A stretch of DNA of 41,624 nt, taken from Actinomycetes bacterium (lineage in GTDB: Bacteria; Actinomycetota; Actinomycetes; Mycobacteriales; Jatrophihabitantaceae). Numbering within the stretch: position 1 is the stretch's first letter; each line of letters opens with the position of its first letter. The translations under genes and the position numbers were made by a program. The DNA is taken from positions 1 to 41,624 of the forward strand of contig WQZC01000002.1 in the NCBI GenBank assembly GCA_009780925.1. Direction: 5' to 3'. The notes under the pieces are model-generated. The model saw only the letters and a program-made list of their open reading frames with translations. It was not told where the DNA came from and searched no databases. Shown here piece by piece: positions 1 through 7,725 of the stretch.

Positions 1-2
1 CG

Positions 3-191
3 CAGTATGGCTGGCTGGTCGGCGCGGACCGCAGCGGGGTCGCGCAAGCGGCAGCGGGGCTGGGGATGTTCGGGAGCGAGGCGAGCCCGCTGGCGGATTC
101 GAGAGCCCGTCAGGTCGGCTGGGCGATGACGCCGTACCGGACGAACGGCAAGCTGACGGGTTTCCTAGTGGCTTGGGTGGTCGCGCCATGA
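3..191 (+). CDS. C-terminal fragment of an unidentified protein (5' end outside window)
   Basis: Open frame from the window edge, ...QYGWLVGADRSGVAQAAAGLGMFGSEASPLADSRARQVGWAMTPYRTNGKLTGFLVAWVVAP*, ending TGA at 189-191; no family recognised. Confidence 0.45.
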   Translation, partial: QYGWLVGADRSGVAQAAAGLGMFGSEASPLADSRARQVGWAMTPYRTNGKLTGFLVAWVVAP

Positions 192-244
192 GTCTCGCGG
201 TGAGTCTTCCGGCGAGCAGGTGTTCCAGGTAAGGGGGCTTGGGG

Positions 245-3200
245 ATGTTCGCGCTGTCGCGGTCGCGCCGGTCGGCTCGGGGGTATGGCCGGCGGGGATG
301 GTTCGTGTGGGCGGCCGCCTTGGCGGTGCTGGTCTTGTTGGCGCCGCTGCTGGTGCAGGTGCGCGCTTCGGGGGCGGCCACGCCGGCGGCGCGGGTGGTG
401 CTCGATCCTGACGACAACCTCGCGTGGGCGATCTGGCCGTACCCGTCGGGGACGACGTACACCGAGTTGCCGATCACGTCGGTGATCGCGTCGCAGGCGA
501 AGCCGATGCTGGAGGCGTTGTGTGACACCTCGGTGGTGATCACCCGGGGCGCGTCGCCGGATGTGGTGGACCAGTCGGCGCGCGCGGCGCAGATGGCGGG
601 CGCGGATTTGTCGTTGACGATTTCGCTGAACTCGTTGGGCGACCCGTCGAATCCCGCGATGCCGAACCAGCCGTGGGGCAATGCGACCGATGGCAGCGGC
701 GGGGCGTCGTCGTTCGCCACCTCGGCGGCGAGCAATATGGCTTTCGCGCAGCGGACGTTGGACGCGTGGACGCAGTTCACGGGCCGGTCGGAGCAGGCCG
801 GGGTGAACTTGGGCGGCACTAACGGGACGATTTATCCGTATGCGCCGTTCGCGGCGCTGTCGGGGACGTACGCGCAGACGTTCTTCGGGTTTCTGAACCA
901 CAGTTTCGATTGGCCGGCGATCAACGCCGTCTACGACAACATGCCGTACGGGTTGCTGGTGGACGCGGTGGTGACCGCAGTGGGGCAGCAGCTGGTGGCG
1001 CAGGGCTTCACTTGTGGGCAGGCGTCGGCGGGGCAGACGGCGTTCCCGACGCCGCCGACGGCGGCGCAGAAGGCGGCGCTGTGGGCGTTGGGGTATACCA
1101 ACTGGCAGCGGTACGGGTCCGATCCGGTGAATTTCGCCACCGGCAACTTCTTGCAGAGTGTGAACCTGTTGACGGTGCCCGGCCCGGGCGGCACGTCGAC
1201 ATCAGTGGACTTGACCTACAACTCGATGGACCCGTCCTCCGGCCGGTTCGGGGTGGGATGGTCCTCCGGCGCGGATCCGGGCAGCCAGACGTACACGGAT
1301 GGATCAGTGCTGGTGACCGATTCGGATGGGTCGGTGGTCGCGTTCGATTCGTCGGGCGCTGACTCGTTCACGGCGGCGCAGCCGGGGGTGTATGAGAGGC
1401 TCGCGCGGACCAGCGCGGACACGCTGGTGTTGACGCAACCGGACGGGTCGACGCGGACGTTCACCGAGGACAGCTATGACGGGTCCGGCGTGCTGACGAA
1501 AGCCACGGACCGGGCCGGGCATGTGTGGTCCTATTCGCACGCGTCGCAAACAATCACAATTCCGGGGGCGGCGCCGGCGTGGCCGGTGACCTCGAACGGG
1601 TGGTCGGGCGGGGTTTCCACGCCGGCGACGCACACCAAGCTGGGGCCGTTGACCGCGATCACGGCGCCGGGCGGGAAGGTGATCGGGTTCACCAACAACG
1701 CCGCGGGGGAGGTGACCCGGGTTACCCGGCCGGATGGGGCGGTTTGGCGGCTGGCCTATGACTCGGGCGGGCATTTGACGTCGATCACCGACCCGTTGGG
1801 GCACGCCACGAGGTATGGGTACAACGGCGACGGGTTGATGTCGACGGTCACCGCGCCGGACGGGGTCACCTACATCACCAACACCTATGACACGCGGGGC
1901 CGGGTGGTCGGGCAGGTCAACGGCGACGGCGACACCGCTACCATCGCTTACGGGACCGGGTCGACGACCTACACGGACACCACGGGCGCGAAGACCGTGT
2001 TCGACATGGATTCGTTGGGCCGGGTGACCAAGGTGACGACGCCGGAGGGGCACACCCTCGGCACGGGGTACGCGGATTGGGACACGACCACGAGCACCGA
2101 TCAGAACGGGAACACCACCCGGTACGTGTATGACGCGAACGGGAATCTGACCCAGGTGACCGATCCGATGGGCGCGACCTCGAAGTTCGCATACACCTCC
2201 CGGGGGGATTTGACGTCGGCGAATGACGCGCTCGGCGGGGTGACCACGTTCACGGTCGATTCGAAGGGGAACACGACCGCGGTGGCGGGGCCGGACGGGG
2301 CGCGTTGGGCGCAATCATTCGATTCGTCGGGGGACTTGACGGCGCGGACGGACCCGAACGGGCACACCACGCGGTACGGCTATGACGGCGGCGGCAACCT
2401 GGCTTCGGTGACAGACGCGAATGGTGGGGTGACCGCGCTGGGTTATGACGGCGCGGACCGGATCACCTCGGTGACCGACCCGGACGGGCGCGCCACCAGG
2501 TACGCCTATGACACGGTGGGCGATCTGACTTCGGTGACGAAACCGTCCGGCGCGAAGACGTCGTACGCCTATCAGGCGGATGGGCAGGTCTCATCGGTGA
2601 CGGACCCGAACGGGGGCGTGACCAGCTACACCTATAACAATGGTCTGAACATCGCCACGGTGACCGACGCGTCGGGTGGGGTGACCAGGTATGGGTATGA
2701 CTCGGAGTACCGGCGCACTAGCGTGACCGACCCGGATGGTCGGGTGACGAGGTACGCCTATGACGGTGAGGGATTGTTGACGGCGACCACGTTCCCCGAC
2801 GGCGGGGTCGAGGAGCGCTCGTATGACGCGGCGCAGAACTTGACCGCCATCACTTCCCCGGGCGGGAACGTCACCGCGATCGCCTATGACGCGGACGACC
2901 GGCCGACGTCGGTGACCGATCCGGCGGGCGCGGTGACGAGGTTCGTGTATGACGCGTTGGGGCGGATCACTTGGGTGACCGACCCGAACGGGCGTCAGAC
3001 CAGCTACGCCTATGACGCGGCAGGGAACATGGTGACGGTCACCGACCCGAGCGGCGGGGTGAGCCGGTACGCCTACGACCCAGCGGGGAACCTGACCGGC
3101 TCCACGACACCGCTGGGGCGGACGACGTCGTTCGCCTATGACGCGTTGGATCGGGTGATCTCTCAGACCACCCCGACCGGTGGTGAGACGACATTCGCCT

Positions 3201-6200
3201 ACGACGCGGCGTCCCAGCTAACGAGCGTCACCGACCCGACCGGGCGGGCCGCCAGCTACGACTACACCCTGGACGGCGATCTCGCCGCGATGACCGGCCC
3301 GGGCGGCGCGGTCACCCGCTACGCCTATGACGCGGCGGGGCGGGTGAGCGGGGTGACCGACCCGCGCGGCGGGACGGTCAACTTCGCATACACGCCTAAC
3401 GGGTTGCTGGCGTCGCGGACCGACCAGAACGGGCACACCACCGAGTTGGCCTACGATCCGGCCGGGCAGTTGGTCTCCTCGACCGACCCGGCCGGGGTGA
3501 CCACCGCGTACCGGTACGACCCGAACGGGTTGCTGACGGCGGCGATCGAGAACGCGACCGGCGGGGCGGCCGGCAGGTCGGCGGACGTGGCCACCGGTTA
3601 CGGGTATGACGAGGACGGGCGGCTGACCAGCGCCACTAGCCCGAACGGCCAGGTGACTGGTTACACGGTGGACGGCGACGGCCGGGTGAGCGCGGTGACC
3701 GACCCGCTCGGGCAGGTGAGCCGGTACTCCTATGACGCGGCGGGGAACCTGGTCGGGTCGGTGGACGGCAACGGCCACTCGATCACCTACACCTATGACG
3801 CGAGCGACCAGCTGGTCGGGCGGACGTCGGCCACCGACGCGCTGACCGGGAACAGCTACGCCTACGATGCCGATGGGGAGTTGACCGGCACGACCGACGC
3901 GATCGGGCGGAGCTCGTACGCCTATGACGCGGATGGGCGGTTGACGAGCGCGGTGAATGACCACGGTCTGAGGCTGTCGTATGCCTATGACGCGGCGGGC
4001 CGGCTGACCGGGTTGACCTATCCGGACGGCAAGACCGCGACCTACTCCTATGATTCGGCGGGGCGGACCGCGAGCGTCACGGACGCCTCCGGGACGGTGG
4101 GCTATGGCTACGACCCGGCGGGGAACCTGACGTCGATCGCCCGGCCGAACGGGGTCGACACGGCGTACGCCTACGACCCGGTGGGGAATGTGACGAGCAT
4201 CGACCACACGGCCCCGGCCGGAGTGTCGGCGAGCGGGGCCAGCGGCGTGACAGGGACCGGGACCTCCTTGAACGACGCGCCGGGCGCGGGAGCGGCCGTC
4301 CCGAACGCCCCTGCCGCCCCGGCGGCGGCCCCGTCGGTTCCGTCGGTGCCCGCCGGTGGGCCGGTGGCGGTTTTGGACGCGGTCGTGACAGCGGTCGCGC
4401 CGGGGGTGGCGGTCCCGTCCAGTCCGGTGCCGGCGCTGCCGGGTCCGGTGATCCCGCCGTGGGCGTCCGGGCCGAACACCAGCCCGGCAGCGGGCGGTGG
4501 GGGCGGTCTGGTTTGTGTTCCGGGTCCGGGCGGTGGGCCGGTGTCGGCGGGTTGCCCGCTGACCAGCGCGGACGTGTTGCCGATGCGCCTGGACTACACC
4601 TACGACCCCGATGACCGGGTGGCCTCCGAGACACAAACGTCCGCCAATGTGAGCCTGACCTCCACGTACGTCTATGACGCGTTGGGTCGGTTGACCGCGG
4701 CCAGCCGTTCCGACGGGATCGACCAGTCGTGGACGTATGACGCCGACGGCAACCCGGTCCGCTCCACCGTCATCGACCCGGTCAGCTTGGTGGCGGTGTC
4801 GACGATCTCGGCTTTCAACGCCGCCGGCCAGTTGACCTCGCAGCAGTCCTCGGATGGGACGAGTTCGGTCGACACCTATGACCACGCGGGCAACCGGATC
4901 ACCCAAACCACCACTGCGGTTGGGAAGCAGTCGCGGACCGCGTACTCCTACAACTCTCAGGGGCAGTTGGTCACCGCCTCCAACCCGGACACCGGCTCGA
5001 CGCGCGTCAACTACGACGCCCTGGGGCAGATCAGCGAGCTGACCGTCCCCAACCCGGTTGATCCGGCGACGGGCGCGGCGGATTGCCCAAACGGGTCCGC
5101 CCAGCCGGGTTGCGCATCCTCCTCGGCGGGGACGGCGAACACCCCGGCTCCGGCGGGCAAGCAGGGCAAGGTGCGGACGGTGTTCGGCGGGGATCAGGCA
5201 TGGCTGGCCTACTCCGGCGACACCCTGGTCTACATCGCCGACACCGTGGCCACTGACATCATCACTATCGTGAACGGGCCGCAGGGCCCGGACCACCAGA
5301 CCACCAGCACCCGGGCCGGCTCGAGCACCGCCTGGTACCAGTTGGACCGGCTGGGTTCGATCCGCGACCTGACCGACTCCTCCGGGGCGACCGTGGCGGC
5401 TGCCGCCTACGGGCCGACAGGCACCGCCCAGCCGGCGTGCGCCGTGCCCGGGATCGCCACGGTGGCGTCGGTGTCCCCTCTCGGCTACACGTCAGAGGTC
5501 GCCGATCCCGGAAACGGGCTGCAACACTACGCGGCCAGGTCCTACCAGCCGGGCACAGGCCAGTGGCTGCAACCCGACCCCTGGGGCGGCGACCAGACCG
5601 ACCCCGCCAGCCTGAACAAATACAACTACGTCGAAAACAACCCCACCACCTACTGGGACGACTCCGGCTACCAGCTGTCCGACTGCTATTGGGGAACGGT
5701 GAGCGGGACCGGGCAGTGCGGCAACAGTGGGACCGTGTATCCCCCGGCTTCATCGGGCAACAAGACGAGCTGCCCTGCGGGAATGCATCGAGCAGGACGC
5801 GGCGCCGCCTTGACATGCAAGCCGGATCCGGTCCCTCAACCCCCGCAAAAGCCGATGGGCTGCATGGGGCCGGGAGGCGAACGAGCCTGCACCGGCGGTC
5901 TCCCTAACGGCCAGGAGCCGTACTATTACTACGCGAATCCCCAGGAGACTAGTCCGAATAATTTCTATTACTTCGGGAGCAACGGGTACTTCTATGGATT
6001 GGGCCCGGGGTCCGTTGCGGCGTGGTTTGGATTCGGAATTGCGTATGCGCCCAGCCAGGAAGTATGGAATCGAGCGTACAGCGCTGCGTTTGAAGAATAC
6101 AGGAAAGCCCTAGGATGGCCGGCTAAGGATCTTACCGCCGTACTCGCGTGTGACTCAGGCTTCAACTATCCGGTGAATATGTGCAGCTCTACGCAGCAAG

Positions 6201-6547
6201 CTTTCATATCCAACTTCTTCCAGTATCTTGGAAAGCAGCCTGGCATCATAGTGAATATAGGTGCCACTGCGGTGGACGTGGAGAACATAAGTAATGATTG
6301 GGGCACTGGACTTGGTGTTGCGGGAATGAAGGACGCGTACACGTACGGACCCTCGATCGGCTCACTGGTCCTTGCCGCTGGTGCGGCGGGGCCAGGTGCT
6401 CAGATCATACTCAACAAGGATGGCACGGTCAGCTTCCTAAACGACGACGACAAGCCTCGTGTTCCAACCGGAGGCACTTGTCAAGTCCCCGGCAAACCCA
6501 AGGCGACGGTGTGGGCCTGCGCGTGGTCTGTCGCCGCGACACATTGA
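245..6547 (+). CDS. Secreted/anchored YD-repeat (RHS) protein with RHS-associated core and variable C-terminal domain
   Basis: ORF 239..6547; ATG at 245 preceded by an AGGGGG RBS-like stretch. N-terminal hydrophobic segment (WFVWAAALAVLVLLAPLLV), dozens of 'G.VTRYAYDAxGxLTSVTDPxG' YD repeats, RHS core-like 'PLGYTSEVADPGNGLQHYAARSYQPGTGQWLQPDPWGGDQTDPASLNKYNYVENNPTTYWDDSG', then a unique about 290-aa C-terminus. Confidence 0.93.
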   Translation: MFALSRSRRSARGYGRRGWFVWAAALAVLVLLAPLLVQVRASGAATPAARVVLDPDDNLAWAIWPYPSGTTYTELPITSVIASQAKPMLEALCDTSVVITRGASPDVVDQSARAAQMAGADLSLTISLNSLGDPSNPAMPNQPWGNATDGSGGASSFATSAASNMAFAQRTLDAWTQFTGRSEQAGVNLGGTNGTIYPYAPFAALSGTYAQTFFGFLNHSFDWPAINAVYDNMPYGLLVDAVVTAVGQQLVAQGFTCGQASAGQTAFPTPPTAAQKAALWALGYTNWQRYGSDPVNFATGNFLQSVNLLTVPGPGGTSTSVDLTYNSMDPSSGRFGVGWSSGADPGSQTYTDGSVLVTDSDGSVVAFDSSGADSFTAAQPGVYERLARTSADTLVLTQPDGSTRTFTEDSYDGSGVLTKATDRAGHVWSYSHASQTITIPGAAPAWPVTSNGWSGGVSTPATHTKLGPLTAITAPGGKVIGFTNNAAGEVTRVTRPDGAVWRLAYDSGGHLTSITDPLGHATRYGYNGDGLMSTVTAPDGVTYITNTYDTRGRVVGQVNGDGDTATIAYGTGSTTYTDTTGAKTVFDMDSLGRVTKVTTPEGHTLGTGYADWDTTTSTDQNGNTTRYVYDANGNLTQVTDPMGATSKFAYTSRGDLTSANDALGGVTTFTVDSKGNTTAVAGPDGARWAQSFDSSGDLTARTDPNGHTTRYGYDGGGNLASVTDANGGVTALGYDGADRITSVTDPDGRATRYAYDTVGDLTSVTKPSGAKTSYAYQADGQVSSVTDPNGGVTSYTYNNGLNIATVTDASGGVTRYGYDSEYRRTSVTDPDGRVTRYAYDGEGLLTATTFPDGGVEERSYDAAQNLTAITSPGGNVTAIAYDADDRPTSVTDPAGAVTRFVYDALGRITWVTDPNGRQTSYAYDAAGNMVTVTDPSGGVSRYAYDPAGNLTGSTTPLGRTTSFAYDALDRVISQTTPTGGETTFAYDAASQLTSVTDPTGRAASYDYTLDGDLAAMTGPGGAVTRYAYDAAGRVSGVTDPRGGTVNFAYTPNGLLASRTDQNGHTTELAYDPAGQLVSSTDPAGVTTAYRYDPNGLLTAAIENATGGAAGRSADVATGYGYDEDGRLTSATSPNGQVTGYTVDGDGRVSAVTDPLGQVSRYSYDAAGNLVGSVDGNGHSITYTYDASDQLVGRTSATDALTGNSYAYDADGELTGTTDAIGRSSYAYDADGRLTSAVNDHGLRLSYAYDAAGRLTGLTYPDGKTATYSYDSAGRTASVTDASGTVGYGYDPAGNLTSIARPNGVDTAYAYDPVGNVTSIDHTAPAGVSASGASGVTGTGTSLNDAPGAGAAVPNAPAAPAAAPSVPSVPAGGPVAVLDAVVTAVAPGVAVPSSPVPALPGPVIPPWASGPNTSPAAGGGGGLVCVPGPGGGPVSAGCPLTSADVLPMRLDYTYDPDDRVASETQTSANVSLTSTYVYDALGRLTAASRSDGIDQSWTYDADGNPVRSTVIDPVSLVAVSTISAFNAAGQLTSQQSSDGTSSVDTYDHAGNRITQTTTAVGKQSRTAYSYNSQGQLVTASNPDTGSTRVNYDALGQISELTVPNPVDPATGAADCPNGSAQPGCASSSAGTANTPAPAGKQGKVRTVFGGDQAWLAYSGDTLVYIADTVATDIITIVNGPQGPDHQTTSTRAGSSTAWYQLDRLGSIRDLTDSSGATVAAAAYGPTGTAQPACAVPGIATVASVSPLGYTSEVADPGNGLQHYAARSYQPGTGQWLQPDPWGGDQTDPASLNKYNYVENNPTTYWDDSGYQLSDCYWGTVSGTGQCGNSGTVYPPASSGNKTSCPAGMHRAGRGAALTCKPDPVPQPPQKPMGCMGPGGERACTGGLPNGQEPYYYYANPQETSPNNFYYFGSNGYFYGLGPGSVAAWFGFGIAYAPSQEVWNRAYSAAFEEYRKALGWPAKDLTAVLACDSGFNYPVNMCSSTQQAFISNFFQYLGKQPGIIVNIGATAVDVENISNDWGTGLGVAGMKDAYTYGPSIGSLVLAAGAAGPGAQIILNKDGTVSFLNDDDKPRVPTGGTCQVPGKPKATVWACAWSVAATH
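1730..4200 (+). repeat. YD-repeat coding array (about 60-66 bp units)
   Basis: Recurring in-frame units encoding (Y/F)AYDxxGxLTSVTDPxG, visible as repeated 'gcctatgacgcg' and 'gtgaccgacccg' words. Confidence 0.9.
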
Positions 6548-6574
6548 GAAAGTGGTGAGATTCGGTGGCTGATC

Positions 6575-7714
6575 ATGTATGACGCTCATTGGATTCCAGA
6601 CAAGCCGGCCAGCCTATCGACCTATTCTGATGAGACGCAGTTGGATCGCCTGCGGATTACATGGCGACAACGGCGGGTCATGGTGATAGTTGCTATCGGG
6701 ATTGTGGTGGCGCTGGTGGCGGCGGTCGTGCTTCGCGTCGTGGCAAGCGGTGGTGTGGGCGCCGGGGTCTTCGCGCCGGTTGATGTCGCGGTGGGTCCTG
6801 GTGGCGAAGTGTTTATCTACAACCACGACGGGGTGTTTCCGAACATTAAGCCATTTGTGGTGAGAATAGCGTCAGACGGGAAACAGTCGGTGTTGGCTGG
6901 CACTGGATCCAAGGGAATGCCCCGTGAGGGCCGTGCGACTGCCAGCCCGCTACACGGGGGTGACGGGCTCGCGGTGGATTCCGCAGGAAATGTCTATATC
7001 GCGGACATGACGACGGTGGAAAGAGTGACGACGGACGGCACATTGTCGATTATTGCTGGCACAGGCAAGGATGGTAATCCGGTTGCTGGGCCGGCGACTG
7101 CCAGCCCGATTGGTGACGCGGAAGCCGTGGCCGTGGATCCTGAAGGTAATGTGTACATCGAGGATGTTTCGTCGAATATGGTCCTGAAGGTGACACCAGA
7201 CGGAGTGTTGTCGATCTTCGCAGGTAATGGTCGGGCGAACTTTGGGACCTCAAGTCCGGTCCCTGGGCCAGCTACGTCAACTGCGGTGGGGACCCTGTGC
7301 GGCATGGCTATTGACACCGCTGGAAACCTCTACATCACCGACAGTGTTGATATATACAAGATCACTCCGGAAGGTGTGCTGTCAGTATATATCAGCGAAG
7401 TGGCCAATATCATGTCTCCAATGGGAACGGCAATGGCATTGGGCCCAGAGGGGGATGTATACGTGGCTAGCAGAACCACCGTTATGAAATTGTCCCGGGA
7501 TGGCTCCCGGACAAATATGGTGGGCGACGGAAAGGAGGGTTATCCCATTGGGGGCAACGCGCTCGCGAGCCGTTGGGGTAGGATCACGGGATTGGATTTT
7601 GACGCACAAGGGGACCTATATGTGTCAGACAATATGGCGGATGTTGTAGCGAGGGTGACCCCCTCCGGTGTTCTTTCGATTTTGGCGCATGGTCCTGCAG
7701 GGCCACCTAATTAA
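6575..7714 (+). CDS. Membrane-anchored NHL-repeat beta-propeller protein
   Basis: One N-terminal TM (VMVIVAIGIVVALVAAVVLRVV), then repeated 'GLAVDSAGNVYIADMTTVERVTTDGTLSIIAGTGKDG'-type NHL units; starts 27 bp after the RHS stop codon. Confidence 0.85.
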   Translation: MYDAHWIPDKPASLSTYSDETQLDRLRITWRQRRVMVIVAIGIVVALVAAVVLRVVASGGVGAGVFAPVDVAVGPGGEVFIYNHDGVFPNIKPFVVRIASDGKQSVLAGTGSKGMPREGRATASPLHGGDGLAVDSAGNVYIADMTTVERVTTDGTLSIIAGTGKDGNPVAGPATASPIGDAEAVAVDPEGNVYIEDVSSNMVLKVTPDGVLSIFAGNGRANFGTSSPVPGPATSTAVGTLCGMAIDTAGNLYITDSVDIYKITPEGVLSVYISEVANIMSPMGTAMALGPEGDVYVASRTTVMKLSRDGSRTNMVGDGKEGYPIGGNALASRWGRITGLDFDAQGDLYVSDNMADVVARVTPSGVLSILAHGPAGPPN

Positions 7715-7725
7715 TTCATGAGGGG

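Noticed and set aside
1304-2314. 336-aa minus-strand ORF opposite the RHS gene
   Set aside because: Same antisense artefact of repetitive high-GC coding sequence.
3218-5296. 692-aa minus-strand ORF opposite the RHS gene
   Set aside because: Arg/Gly/Val-rich shadow frame caused by GC-biased codons of the YD-repeat gene; no domain text.
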